A stretch of 64,000 nucleotides of DNA, from NCBI RefSeq assembly GCF_016889705.1, contig NZ_CP069526.1, positions 3,410,001 through 3,474,000 of the forward strand, written 5' to 3'. This DNA is from Amycolatopsis sp. FDAARGOS 1241. Lineage in GTDB: Bacteria > Actinomycetota > Actinomycetes > Mycobacteriales > Pseudonocardiaceae. The notes under the pieces are model-generated. The model was not told where the DNA came from, did no database searches, and saw nothing but the letters and a program-made list of their open reading frames with translations. Positions 9,179 to 18,116 of the stretch are shown one piece after another. How positions within the stretch are numbered: position 1 is the first letter of the stretch; each line of letters opens with the position of its first letter. A program made the translations under genes and the position numbers.

Positions 9179-9193
9179 GTCCGCTAGCCGGAC
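9179..9193. promoter_or_regulatory. Putative IclR operator, copy 1
   Basis: GTCCGCTAGCCGGAC, an inverted repeat GTCCG-N5-CGGAC, 31 bases upstream of the CoA-transferase start. The same dyad occurs at 10126 and 10229 around the IclR gene. Confidence 0.65.
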
Positions 9194-9246
9194 CAGTGTC
9201 CGTCCCAGCGCTCGACTCAGAGTCTGCGCCTGCGCGGCGCAGGGCG

Positions 9247-10068
9247 TCAAGCACCGTCGCCGGAGGCCGCGGGCACTTCGACGTGCGGCACGTCCTGCAG
9301 GCGGGCGAAGTCGGCGCTGATGTCGCCGGCCGACTGCAGCAGCAGGGGCAGGTGGTGGCCCACGAGCCGGTCGACCGGCGTCTCGGCCGCGTGGCAGTTG
9401 ACGTTGACGCTCGCGATCACGCGGCCCGAACCGTCGCGCAGGGGCGCGGCGACCGACCGGATCCCGAGGGTCAGCTGCTCGTCGGTGAGCGCCCAACCGC
9501 GGGCGCGGACTTCGCGCAACTCCGCGTCGCGCTCGGCGCGGCCGGGCTGCCAGCGCGGCACGAGCCCGGAGCGCGTCGGCTGCGCCAGCGCGACGTCGAG
9601 GTCCCCTGGGGAGAGGGCGGCGAGCAGCACTTTGCCCAGCGACGTCGGCAAAGCGGGGAAGCGCGTGCCGATCTGGACGGCCAGCGACACGATCTTCGGC
9701 ACCGAAACCCGTGCCACGTAGACGATGTCCGAGCCGTCGAGCTGGGCGATCGAGCACGACTCGTGCGTCTGCGCCACGAGCTTCTCCAGGTGCGGGCGGG
9801 CGACGTCCCACAGCCCCATCGACCGCACGTACGCCACGCCGAGCTCGAGCACCCGCGGGGTGAGCGAGTAGCCGCGCTCGGCCGGGCGAACGTAGCCCAG
9901 CTCCTCGAGCGTCAGCAGGATCCGCCGCGCGGTGGGGCGGGCCAGCTTCGTCGCCGCGGCGACCTCGGCGAGCGTCATCGCGGGCCGGTGGGGCTCGAAG
10001 GCCGCGATCACCTCGAGGCCGCGCGCGAGCGCCTCGATGAAGTCCGGACCGGTTCCCTCGCGTGGCAT
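9247..10068 (-). CDS. IclR family transcriptional regulator
   Basis: A 273-residue IclR protein. The winged helix-turn-helix is at about 12-70 (MTLAEVAAATKLARPTARRI), followed by the effector-binding domain with SLGKVLLAAL and a GIRSVAAPLRDGSGRVIASVNV strand-turn, as in PcaR/PobR regulators of aromatic catabolism. It lies between the leftward dioxygenase operon and the rightward amidohydrolase. It has a GTCCG-N5-CGGAC dyad 58 bases upstream of its own start, and matching dyads precede both neighbours. Autoregulation and control of both transcripts is the natural inference; activator or repressor role is unknown. Confidence 0.92.
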   Translation of the reverse strand: MPREGTGPDFIEALARGLEVIAAFEPHRPAMTLAEVAAATKLARPTARRILLTLEELGYVRPAERGYSLTPRVLELGVAYVRSMGLWDVARPHLEKLVAQTHESCSIAQLDGSDIVYVARVSVPKIVSLAVQIGTRFPALPTSLGKVLLAALSPGDLDVALAQPTRSGLVPRWQPGRAERDAELREVRARGWALTDEQLTLGIRSVAAPLRDGSGRVIASVNVNCHAAETPVDRLVGHHLPLLLQSAGDISADFARLQDVPHVEVPAASGDGA

Positions 10069-10125
10069 GGCGCGACCTCCTGACGGCCTGGCGGACCTGG
10101 TCTCCGCGAAGCGTAGCCGCTCGGT

Positions 10126-10140
10126 GTCCGCGAGCCGGAC
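10126..10140. promoter_or_regulatory. Putative IclR operator, copy 2
   Basis: GTCCGCGAGCCGGAC lies 58 bases upstream of the IclR start and differs from copy 1 only in the spacer. A weaker relative (CTCCGCGAAGCGTAG) is nearby at about 10102. Confidence 0.65.
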
Positions 10141-10228
10141 AGCAACGTCGGGCGAGAGGCCGGCCCGCGGGCGTGCCCGCCATTGACACGGGCGGTGGCG
10201 TGCGAAAAGGTATTCACATCCACTCGTT

Positions 10229-10243
10229 GTCCGCCAAGCGGAC
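10229..10243. promoter_or_regulatory. Putative IclR operator, copy 3
   Basis: GTCCGCCAAGCGGAC lies 44 bases upstream of the amidohydrolase ATG. The arms are identical to the other two copies. Together the three copies define the likely regulon of the IclR protein. Confidence 0.65.
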
Positions 10244-10286
10244 GATTGTACGCGGGACTCACCGAGACCGCGGAAGAGAGGCAGCC

Positions 10287-11732
10287 ATGAGCGAGCCCAG
10301 CGACACCGCCGGCCGTCCGGTCGTGCTGCGCGGCGGGACCGTGCTCACCGTCGACGCCACCCGCCGGGTGCTCCCCGGCCACGACGTGCTGGTCACCGGT
10401 GACACGATCACGGCCATCGGCCCGGACCTGGCCGTCCCCGAGGGCACCGTCGAGATCGACGCGACCGGCGGCATCGTGATGCCGGGCATGATCGACACGC
10501 ACCGGCACATGTGGCAGACCGCGATGCGCGGCTACGGCGCCGACTGGACGCTGACCCAGTACTTCGTCTGGTACTACCTGGATTGGGGCAAGGTCTTCCG
10601 CCCCCAGGACGTGTACGCGGGCAATCTGCTCTCGGCCGTGGAGGCGCTCGACGCCGGCGTGACCACCACCGTCGACTGGTCGCACGGGCTGCAGACGACC
10701 GAGCACGCCGACGCCGCGGTCGACGCGCTGCAGGCGGTGGCGGGCCGGTTCGTGCTGGCCTACGGCAACATCCAGGACGCGCCCGCGCACTGGACCTCCA
10801 CGCCCGAATTCCGCGACTTCGTCTCCCGGCGCGTGACGGACGACCCGATGCTCGGATTCCAGCTCGCGTTCGACGTGACGGGCGACCCGGCGTTCCCGGA
10901 GAAGCCCGCGTTCGAGGTCGCGCGCGAGCTCGGCGTGCCGGTGACCACGCACGCGGGCGTGTGGGGCGCGACCGGTGACGACGGCATCAAGCTCATGCAC
11001 GACCACGGGTTCATGACACCGCACAACATCTACGTGCACAGCGCCTCGTTGTCGGCGGACTCCTACCACCGGATCGCCGCGACCGGCGGCTCGGTGTCGG
11101 TCTCGACGGAGAGCGAGCAGAGCGCGGGCCAGGGTTATCCGCCCACCTGGGCCCTGCGTGCCCACGGCATCCCGGTGTCGCTGTCCATGGACACGTCCGT
11201 GTGGTGGAGCGGTGATCTGTTCACGGCCATGCGCACCACCCTCGGCGCCGACCGCTCGCGCGAGCACCTGGAAGCGCACGCGAAGGGCGACACCGTCACG
11301 CACGCCGCGTTGCGAGCCGATCAGGTCGTGGAGTGGGCGACGCGCGGCGGCGCCAAGGCGCTCGGGCGCGAGGACGAGCTCGGTAGCGTCGAGGTGGGCA
11401 AGAAGGCCGACCTGGTGCTGGTGAAGAACGACAACTCACCCGTGTCGTTCCCGGTGCTCAACCCCCACGGGCACATCGCGTTCCAGGCCCAGCGCGGCGA
11501 CGTGCACACGGTGCTGGTGAACGGCCGGATCGTGAAGCGCGACCACCGGCTCGTCGACGTCGACCTGCCGGCCGTGCGCCGGACGGTGGAGGAAACCGTC
11601 GAGCACCTGCGCTCGCGCCTGGGCGAGGAGGCCTGGCAGCAGGGCATGAACCCCGATGTGCCGGAGGCGAAGATCCTCGACAACCCCTACACCTACACCG
11701 ATTACCAGAGTGGGAGCACGCACGGCGGCTGA
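10287..11732 (+). CDS. Metal-dependent amidohydrolase (cytosine deaminase/AtzB-like)
   Basis: A 481-residue amidohydrolase-superfamily enzyme. The first metal site is DTHRHMWQ (His72, His74), followed by VTTHAGVWG, a HSASLS His and SMDTSVWW with the catalytic Asp. The C-terminal sandwich ends ALGREDELGSVEVGKKADLVLV. This layout is shared with hydroxyatrazine, guanine and cytosine deaminases that attack ring C-N bonds. The ATG at 10287 follows an AGAGAGGCAG ribosome site. It diverges from the IclR gene and carries its own copy of the dyad. It may open or deaminate a heterocycle, or a hydrolysable aromatic amide, feeding the dioxygenase branch; the substrate is not evident. Confidence 0.88.
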   Translation: MSEPSDTAGRPVVLRGGTVLTVDATRRVLPGHDVLVTGDTITAIGPDLAVPEGTVEIDATGGIVMPGMIDTHRHMWQTAMRGYGADWTLTQYFVWYYLDWGKVFRPQDVYAGNLLSAVEALDAGVTTTVDWSHGLQTTEHADAAVDALQAVAGRFVLAYGNIQDAPAHWTSTPEFRDFVSRRVTDDPMLGFQLAFDVTGDPAFPEKPAFEVARELGVPVTTHAGVWGATGDDGIKLMHDHGFMTPHNIYVHSASLSADSYHRIAATGGSVSVSTESEQSAGQGYPPTWALRAHGIPVSLSMDTSVWWSGDLFTAMRTTLGADRSREHLEAHAKGDTVTHAALRADQVVEWATRGGAKALGREDELGSVEVGKKADLVLVKNDNSPVSFPVLNPHGHIAFQAQRGDVHTVLVNGRIVKRDHRLVDVDLPAVRRTVEETVEHLRSRLGEEAWQQGMNPDVPEAKILDNPYTYTDYQSGSTHGG

Positions 11733-11780
11733 CGCCTCCACAGTGGACGTCTCCGGCGGGATCGCGGTTTCCGGCCTACC

Positions 11781-12821
11781 GTGAACCGCGAGGATACGTC
11801 GAGGCGGGAGGCCGGTGTGGCTGGTGGTGCTGAGCGGTCGCGCGTGCCGGCCGGGATCGAGCCGATGCTCGCGACGCCCGATGGCGGCACGCTGCGCGAC
11901 GGGCCGGAATACGCGTATGAGTTCAAGTGGGACGGTTACCGCGCGATCATGCGCGTGGCCCCCGACGGCACGACGGTGCTGACGAGCCGCAACGACAACG
12001 ACTTCACCGGCCGCTTCCCCGAGCTGGCCGGCGTGCTCGGAGACGCACTGGGCGGGCGCGCGGCGGTGCTCGACGGCGAGATCGTGGCCCTCGACGAGCA
12101 GGGGCACCCGGACTTCGGGCTGCTGCAGAACCACGACACCGCCGGGCGCTCGGTGTCGTACTTCGTGTTCGACGTGCTGCTGCTCGGCACCGAGTCCTTG
12201 CTGGATGCGCCTTACGACGAGCGTCGCGCCGTGCTGGACGCGCTCGAGCCGGCGAACCGGCAGCGGGTCGCGATCACGCCTTCCTACACCCACACCGACT
12301 TGTCGGCGCAGGGGATGAGCCCGGCGGATCTGCTCGAGGTCGCGCGCAAGACGATGCTCGAAGGCCTGGTCGTCAAGGTACGCTCTTCGAAGTACCACCC
12401 GGGCCGGCGCAGTCCGGAGTGGCTCAAGCACCCGTTCATCCGCACCACCGAGGTCGTGGTCGGCGGCTGGCGCCCCGGTCAGGGCCGCCGCGACGGCACC
12501 GTCGGCGCCCTGCTGCTCGGCGCCCATGACCCCACCACGGGCGACCTGCTCTACCTCGGCGACGTCGGCACCGGCTTCACCGAACAGATGCTGCGCGACC
12601 TGCGGGAAACACTGGCCCCGCTGGAACGCCCCACGAGTCCCTTCGCGAACCCCGTCCCCCGCGAACGCGCTCGCGGCGCGCACTGGCTGACCCCTTCCCT
12701 CGTCGGCGAGGTCGTCTACCGCCGCCTCACCCCCGGCGACCACCGGCTGCGCCACACCGCGTGGCGGGGATTGCGGCCGGATCGGAAACCCGGCGAAGCG
12801 AAGGTGCCGCCGCTGTCGTGA
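11781..12821 (+). CDS. ATP-dependent DNA ligase (LigC/LigD ligase-domain type)
   Basis: A 346-residue stand-alone ligase. Motif I is EFKWDGYRA with Lys49 as the adenylation site; LDGEIVAL is motif III-like, EGLVVKVRSSKY is motif IV and WLKHPF motif V. The OB-fold region follows, with VVVGGWRPGQGRRDGTVGALLLG. No polymerase or phosphoesterase domain and no Ku gene are present, so it resembles actinobacterial LigC-type enzymes used in repair. The start codon is GTG at 11781; GTG at 11817 is possible and would still keep motif I. It appears monocistronic. Confidence 0.88.
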   Translation: MNREDTSRREAGVAGGAERSRVPAGIEPMLATPDGGTLRDGPEYAYEFKWDGYRAIMRVAPDGTTVLTSRNDNDFTGRFPELAGVLGDALGGRAAVLDGEIVALDEQGHPDFGLLQNHDTAGRSVSYFVFDVLLLGTESLLDAPYDERRAVLDALEPANRQRVAITPSYTHTDLSAQGMSPADLLEVARKTMLEGLVVKVRSSKYHPGRRSPEWLKHPFIRTTEVVVGGWRPGQGRRDGTVGALLLGAHDPTTGDLLYLGDVGTGFTEQMLRDLRETLAPLERPTSPFANPVPRERARGAHWLTPSLVGEVVYRRLTPGDHRLRHTAWRGLRPDRKPGEAKVPPLS

Positions 12822-12840
12822 CGGAGCGACGCTGTCCTGC

Positions 12841-12852
12841 GGAGAACTCTCC
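12841..12852. promoter_or_regulatory. Operator dyad A before the aldo/keto reductase remnant
   Basis: GGAGAACTCTCC is a 12-base dyad (arms GGAGA and TCTCC). It is the exact reverse complement of the second site at 12873. The 32-base centre spacing is about three helical turns. The pair looks like a repressor operator (TetR or MarR type), but no such regulator gene is next to it. Confidence 0.5.
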
Positions 12853-12872
12853 GGTACGTTCGGAGCATCATT

Positions 12873-12884
12873 GGAGAGTTCTCC
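12873..12884. promoter_or_regulatory. Operator dyad B before the aldo/keto reductase remnant
   Basis: GGAGAGTTCTCC, the partner of the dyad at 12841. The reductase-like reading frame resumes only about 10 bases later, which indicates that the native start region has been deleted. Confidence 0.5.
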
Positions 12885-12893
12885 GTTTCGTCT

Positions 12894-13792
12894 CTCTTCT
12901 TCGGCACCGCGAACATGTATCCGCAAGGTTCGAGTGAGGAGATCCTGGGCCGGGCGATGCGGGATTTCGCCGATCGCGACGACGCGGTGCTCGCGACGAA
13001 GCTGCGGCACCCGATGCGGTCGGGGCCGAGCGGGGAGGGCTTGTCGCGCAAGGCGATCATGGCGGAGATCGACCACAGCCTGCGCCGGCTGGGCACCGAT
13101 TACGTCGACCTGTACCAGATCCACCGCAACGATCCGGCGACGCCGCTGGAGGAAACCCTGGAGGCGCTGCACGATCCGGTGAAGGCCGGCAAGGTGCGCT
13201 ATCCGGGGGCGTCGTCGATGCCCGCGTGGTAGTTCGCGAAGGCATTTGTACACGCAGCACACGCAGCACACGCACGGGTGGGCGCGGTTCGTGTCGATGC
13301 AGGACCACTACAACCTGCTGGCGCGCGAGGAGGAACGCGAGATGCTCCCGCTGTGCCTCGACGAAGGCGTGGGCACGATCGTGTGGAGCCCGCTGGCCCG
13401 CGGCCGGCTCGCGCGGCCGTGGCAGGAGACGAAGGCGACCGCGCGGGGCTCGACGACCCGTTCGCGGATCTGCTGTACCTGCCGTACACGGCAGAGAGTG
13501 ACCGCAAGATCGTGGCCGCCGTCGGTGCCCTCGCCCAGGCGCGCGGGTGAAGCGGGCGCAGGTGGCGCTGGCGTGGTCGCGCAGCAAGCCCGGCGTGGTC
13601 GCGCCACTGGTTGGGGCGAGCACGAGGAACCAGATCGACGACGCCGTCGCCTCGCTGGAAATCACCCTGAGCGGCGAGGAGATCGCGCAGCTGGAACAGC
13701 ACACCCCGCGGTATGTCTTGCAGGGCATCTGCGACGACCGCGAGCTGCAGCGGATCGTGGCACAGGTGCCGCAGTTCACCGCGGCGCCCTGA
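12894..13792 (+). pseudogene. Degenerate aldo/keto reductase
   Basis: Segments of one aldo/keto reductase appear in three frames. The first, from 12894, reads FFGTANMYPQGSSEEILGRA, then RRLGTDYVDLYQIHR, and ends in TAG at 13230 inside the expected SMPAWQFAKAL. The second, from about 13246, reads [20 protein letters not shown] through [10 protein letters not shown]. The third resumes after about 13450 as [19 protein letters not shown]. After a further shift at about 13548 the end reads [20 protein letters not shown]. About 45 N-terminal residues are missing. There are thus a 5' deletion, one nonsense codon, a small insertion with repeated ACGCAGCAC and two further shifts: clearly non-functional unless the assembly is wrong. 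Confidence 0.85.
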
Positions 13793-14001
13793 GTCCCTGT
13801 TCGCTCGGCTCGGGTAGTTCGACGCGATGGCCTGCGCGGCGCGGCGGTGAACCACCTCGTCGAGGGCTTCGGCCGCCGAAGTGGCGCAGGGGTGCTTGCG
13901 GGCGATGGCGAACCCGGTCACCGGCCGCGTGTTTCAAGCGGTGCGAGGCCGACAGCTGACGGGAAACCGCCACGGCGCACGGAGAAGAGCCGGAGCACGC
14001 G
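13793..14001. other. Gap between pseudogene and hydroxylase gene
   Basis: About 200 bases without a supported gene. A leftward frame here would read [20 protein letters not shown], which looks protein-like. It has no convincing start or partner, and I could not assign it. It may be another decayed fragment. Confidence 0.3.
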
Positions 14002-15192
14002 TCAGCCGCCCGTCAATTTCGTGACGAGCGCGCACAGTTGCACCGGATCCTCCTGCTGGACGGCCCGCACCGGCCGGGTCGACGAGCCGGCCAGTGCTGT
14101 CGTGCGCAGTGTCCAGTCGCGCAGGTGGCGGGCGGCGGGTGAGGACCGGGAGGAGAGCCGCGCGAGCCGGTCGGCGTGGTTCTGCACGCGCAGCACCGCC
14201 GGGCGGCGCCGCTCGGTGTAGTGCCGGAGCGCGACCGGCACGGAGTCCTCGGCCAGCTCGGCGGCGAGCACGGCGGCGTCGACCAGGGCGGAGTTCGCGC
14301 CCTGGCCCACGGTCGGCGCCATGGCGTGGGCGGCGTCGCCGAGCAGCACGAGCCGGCCGTCGTGCCAGGGCACGCAGTCGACGCGGGCGGTGGTGGTGAC
14401 CAGCAGCTCGTCGAACCCGGCCAGGCGGGCGACGATGCGGCCGGCGCCGGGGGAGACGCTGGCCCAGGCCGTCTGGAACGCGGGGAGGTCGCCCGAGCGC
14501 AGGGCGTCCGCGACCGCGGGCGAGGTGGCGCACGCGTAGAAGTAACAGGTTCGCCTGTCGACCGGGGCCGCGCCGAACAGGCCGAGTTCGGTCCACACTT
14601 CGCCCACGACGTCGTCGCCCCGGCGGGGTACCAGGCCGCGCGCGTAGCGCTCGCGGTCGACGCGCTTGTGGGTGCCGAACGAGCCACCGGCGCGCACGGT
14701 CGAATCGACTCCGTCGGCGCCGGCCACCAGATCGGCCTCGATCACGCTCCCGCGGCCACGCCACGTGAGCTCGACGCACCCGGCCGGATCCGCACTTTTC
14801 ACCGTCGCGCCCAGCCGCAGGTCGATCACGGGCTCCTCCCGCACGGCCTTCAGCAACACCGCGTGCAGCAGGCTTCGCCGCACGGCGAGCACGTGGTCGA
14901 GGCCAGGGCCGAAGTCGGGCACGGCGAGCTTCGCGAGCGGCGACCCGCGGGTGCCGAGCAGTGCGGTGGCGCGCATCGCGTGGCCTTCGCGTTCGAGCGG
15001 ACCGGTGAGGCCGAGGCCGGCGAGCACCGCCAACCCGTTGGGCTGCACCAGGATTCCGGACCCGCGCCCACCCGGGTCCGCGTCGCGTTCGAGCACGGTC
15101 ACCGACGCGCCGGCGCGCGCCAGCAGCAGCGCGGTGGCCAGCCCGCCGATGCCGGCTCCGACGACCACTGCGTCGAGGTGCGCGATGCCCAT
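14002..15192 (-). CDS. FAD-dependent aromatic hydroxylase (PHBH-like monooxygenase)
   Basis: A 396-residue group A flavoprotein monooxygenase. VVVGAGIGGLATALLLARAG (GxGxxG) is at about 9-28, DGVDSTVR is the DG motif in the middle, and GRLVLLGDAAHAMAPTVGQG is the GD FAD-ribityl motif near 275-295. These enzymes use NAD(P)H and oxygen to hydroxylate aromatic rings or polyketides. ATG at 15192 is the only start that leads directly into the dinucleotide fold. It diverges from the LAL-type regulator with 129 bases between, so that regulator may control it. Confidence 0.9.
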   Translation of the reverse strand: MGIAHLDAVVVGAGIGGLATALLLARAGASVTVLERDADPGGRGSGILVQPNGLAVLAGLGLTGPLEREGHAMRATALLGTRGSPLAKLAVPDFGPGLDHVLAVRRSLLHAVLLKAVREEPVIDLRLGATVKSADPAGCVELTWRGRGSVIEADLVAGADGVDSTVRAGGSFGTHKRVDRERYARGLVPRRGDDVVGEVWTELGLFGAAPVDRRTCYFYACATSPAVADALRSGDLPAFQTAWASVSPGAGRIVARLAGFDELLVTTTARVDCVPWHDGRLVLLGDAAHAMAPTVGQGANSALVDAAVLAAELAEDSVPVALRHYTERRRPAVLRVQNHADRLARLSSRSSPAARHLRDWTLRTTALAGSSTRPVRAVQQEDPVQLCALVTKLTGG

Positions 15193-15308
15193 GGGCCCTC
15201 GCCTGGTGAGGAGTTCGGTTCGTGCGGCCCACGCTGCCCGGCCGCGGGGCGCCTGGCATCCGTGAGGTGCCCTGTCTCGCGGAGCCGGGGACGGCCGGAA
15301 CCCGGGGT

Positions 15309-15324
15309 TACCATCCGCTTCATG
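15309..15324 (+). promoter_or_regulatory. Leaderless-type promoter of the LAL regulator
   Basis: TACCAT (15309-15314) fits TANNNT and lies 7 bases before the ATG at 15322. No Shine-Dalgarno sequence is present. The mRNA probably begins at the start codon. Confidence 0.4.
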
Positions 15325-17988
15325 CTCTACGGCCGGGGAGCCGAGTGCGCGGAGATCCGGGGATTGCTGGCGGCGGCCCGCGATTCCCGCAGCGGCGCGC
15401 TCGTGCTGCGCGGCGAACCGGGCGCCGGCAAGTCGGCGTTGCTGGACTACGCGGCCGCCGAAGCGGCGGGCATGCGGCTGCTGCGCGGCGCGGGTGTGGA
15501 GACGGAAGTGTGCTTGCCGTTCGCGGCGCTGCACCAGCTGCTGCACCCCGTGCTCGACCGGGCCGGCGATTTGCCGGGACCGCAGGCCGCGGCGTTGCGC
15601 GGCGCGTTCGGGCTCGCGCCGGGCCGAGACGGCGATCCGTTCCTCATCGCCGTCGCCGTGCTGACCCTGCTGGGGGAGGTCGCCGGCGACCGGGGCTTGC
15701 TGTGCCTGGTCGACGACGCGCAGTGGCTCGACTCCGGGTCCGCGGAAGTGCTGGCGTTCGTCGCGCGGCGGGTGCAGGCGGACGGTGTCGCGCTGCTGTT
15801 CGCCGCGCGAGAGGGCGAGAGCCGCGAATTCCGCGCGCCCGGCCTGCCCGAACTGACCGTGGCCGGGCTCGACGTCGAAGCCGCCGGGGCGCTGCTCGAC
15901 GAAGCGGCGCCCGGGCTCGCGCCCGCGGTCTGCACCGCGCTCGTCGCGGGGACGGCCGGAAATCCCTTGGCACTGCTGGAGATCCCCGCTTCCCTGAGCG
16001 CAGACCAGCTCGCCGGACGCGCCCCGCTGCCGGTTCCGCTCGACGCGGGCCGCGACGTGGAACGCCTGTTCCTCGCCCGCGTCCGTGCGCTCGGCAAAGC
16101 GGCGCAACGGTTCCTGCTCATCGCCTCGGCCGAGAGCGGCGGGGACCTGCTCGCCGTCCTGCGCGCCGCGGGCGCCGACGGGGCGGGGCTCGACGAAGCC
16201 GAGCGCGCGGGTCTGGTGCGCGTGCTCGGCGACCGGCTCGAGTTCCGTCACCCGCTCGTGCGCTCGGCGGTGTACCACGGCGCGACCTTCCTCGAACGGC
16301 GCTCGGCCCACCTCGCGCTCGGTGCGGTGTTCGACGCCGCGCACGACACCGACCGCCGGGCGTGGCACCGCGCCGCCGCGGCGCTCGAGCCGAGCGCGGA
16401 GCTGGCGAAATCGCTGGAGGAGTCGGCGGCGCGGGCACGGGCCCGCGGCGGGGCGGCGGCCGCGGCCAACGCGCTCGAACGCGCCGCGCAGCTGAGTCCC
16501 GGGGACACCGACCGAGCGGCCCTGCTGCTCGCGGCGGCCGAGGACGCCTGGCACGCCGGGCAGCACGGCCGCGTCGCCGCACTGCTCGACGCCGCTGAAC
16601 GGCTCGACGCCGCGCGGCCCGTGCGCGGCCGCGTGTGGTTTCTGCGTGGCATGGTGGAACTGCGGTCCGGCGACCCCGCGGCCGCGTGCCGGCTGCTGCT
16701 GCGCAGCGCGGCGGAAAGCCCGGACGACGGTACGGCGACGCTCGTGCACGCGGGCGAGGCGGCCGCGCTTCTCGGCGATCCGGCGCTGGCGGCCGAGGTC
16801 GAACGGTGCGCGGGCGAGGACGAGCAGTCGCGCCTGGTCACGGGCTGGGCGAGCCTGGCGCGCGACGACTGGCCCGCGGGCGCGCGGCTGCTCGGTGCCG
16901 TCGTCGACGCGGCGGGTGCCGACGACGATCCGGTGCGGCAGGTGTGGACCGGGCGGGCCGCGCTGTACCTCGGAGACGTGGACACGGCCCGCACGGCCTA
17001 CACCCGGGCGGTGGCGCGGGCTCGCGCCGGCGGCGAAGTCGGTGCCCTGCCGATGGTGCTCGACCGGCTGGCGTTCACCGACGTCCTGGCCGGGCGCCCG
17101 GCCGACGCGACGGCCAACGCCACCGAGGGCCTGCGGCTCGCCGGTGACCTCGGGCTCGACGTGGGACTCGCGCTGGTGAGCCTGGCGCTCGCCGCCGCGT
17201 GGACTGGCGACGCGCCGGCCTGCCGGCGCGCCGCCGACCGGGCGCACCGCGTGGCCGCGGAGCGCGGGCTGACGGTGGTCGCGGCGGGTGCGGACTGGGC
17301 GCTCGGTCTGCTGGCGCTGGGCGCCGGGCAGCCCGCCGAGGCCGCGGCACGACTGTGGTCGCTGGCCCCGGGCGGGCCCGGCGACCACGCGTTGATCCGG
17401 CTGTGGGCGACGCCCGACCTGGTCGAGGCCACCGTGCGCGCGGGTGGGCCCGCGACGGTGCGCGAGTCCGTGACGGCGCTGGCCCACTGGGCGCGGGGAA
17501 GCCGACAACCCGGTCCGGCGGCGGCGCTGAGCCGGTGCGAGGGCCTGCTGTCCGGTGACGTCGACCGCTTCCGCGCAGCGGTGCGGCTCGATCCGCAGGG
17601 CCGGCAGCCGCTCGAACGTGCCCGCACCCAGCTGCTGCTCGGTGAATCGCTGCGCCGGGAACGGCGCCGCAGCGAGTCACGGGCGTACCTGCGGGCCGCG
17701 CTGGAGACGTTCGAACGCGCCGGCGCCGCGGCGTGGGCCGAGCGCGCCGCCACCGAACTGCGCGCGAGCGGCGAGAGCGCCCACAAACGCGACGAAGCCC
17801 AGTGGGCGCGGCTGACCCCGCAGGAGCTGCAGATCGCGCGGTTCGCGGGTGGAGGCGCCAGCAATCCCGACATCGCCGCGAAGATGTTCCTCAGCCGCCG
17901 GACCGTGGAGTACCACCTGCACAAGGTGTTCACGAAGCTCGGCGTCACCTCGCGCACGGAATTGGCGCGCCTCGACCTCGACGGGTGA
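15322..17988 (+). CDS. LAL-type LuxR family regulator with AAA ATPase
   Basis: An 888-residue large ATP-binding LuxR regulator (MalT-like). The Walker A is GEPGAGKS at 31-38, the Walker B LLCLVDDAQWLD at about 127-138, and an Ala-rich TPR-like helical middle covers about 350-800. The C-terminal LuxR helix-turn-helix is LTPQELQIARFA followed by SRRTVEYHLHKVFTKLG. LAL proteins are usually activators of specialised metabolism or uptake genes. It diverges from the flavoprotein hydroxylase, a probable target. No inducer can be deduced. Confidence 0.93.
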   Translation: MLYGRGAECAEIRGLLAAARDSRSGALVLRGEPGAGKSALLDYAAAEAAGMRLLRGAGVETEVCLPFAALHQLLHPVLDRAGDLPGPQAAALRGAFGLAPGRDGDPFLIAVAVLTLLGEVAGDRGLLCLVDDAQWLDSGSAEVLAFVARRVQADGVALLFAAREGESREFRAPGLPELTVAGLDVEAAGALLDEAAPGLAPAVCTALVAGTAGNPLALLEIPASLSADQLAGRAPLPVPLDAGRDVERLFLARVRALGKAAQRFLLIASAESGGDLLAVLRAAGADGAGLDEAERAGLVRVLGDRLEFRHPLVRSAVYHGATFLERRSAHLALGAVFDAAHDTDRRAWHRAAAALEPSAELAKSLEESAARARARGGAAAAANALERAAQLSPGDTDRAALLLAAAEDAWHAGQHGRVAALLDAAERLDAARPVRGRVWFLRGMVELRSGDPAAACRLLLRSAAESPDDGTATLVHAGEAAALLGDPALAAEVERCAGEDEQSRLVTGWASLARDDWPAGARLLGAVVDAAGADDDPVRQVWTGRAALYLGDVDTARTAYTRAVARARAGGEVGALPMVLDRLAFTDVLAGRPADATANATEGLRLAGDLGLDVGLALVSLALAAAWTGDAPACRRAADRAHRVAAERGLTVVAAGADWALGLLALGAGQPAEAAARLWSLAPGGPGDHALIRLWATPDLVEATVRAGGPATVRESVTALAHWARGSRQPGPAAALSRCEGLLSGDVDRFRAAVRLDPQGRQPLERARTQLLLGESLRRERRRSESRAYLRAALETFERAGAAAWAERAATELRASGESAHKRDEAQWARLTPQELQIARFAGGGASNPDIAAKMFLSRRTVEYHLHKVFTKLGVTSRTELARLDLDG

Positions 17989-18116
17989 GTTTCCGGCGCG
18001 GCGGGGTTCCGCGTCGCTTTCCGACCACTGTGGACACTGGTGAGTTCACGGATTCGCGCCCCGCCGCCGCGGGGCATCGTCCGGGCTGGACCTGTCTTCG
18101 AGCCGGGGAGCCGACG

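Noticed and set aside
13199..13921. 240-residue leftward frame across the aldo/keto reductase remnant
   Set aside because: Most of it is antisense to recognisable reductase sequence; the first 45 residues look protein-like but could not be assigned.
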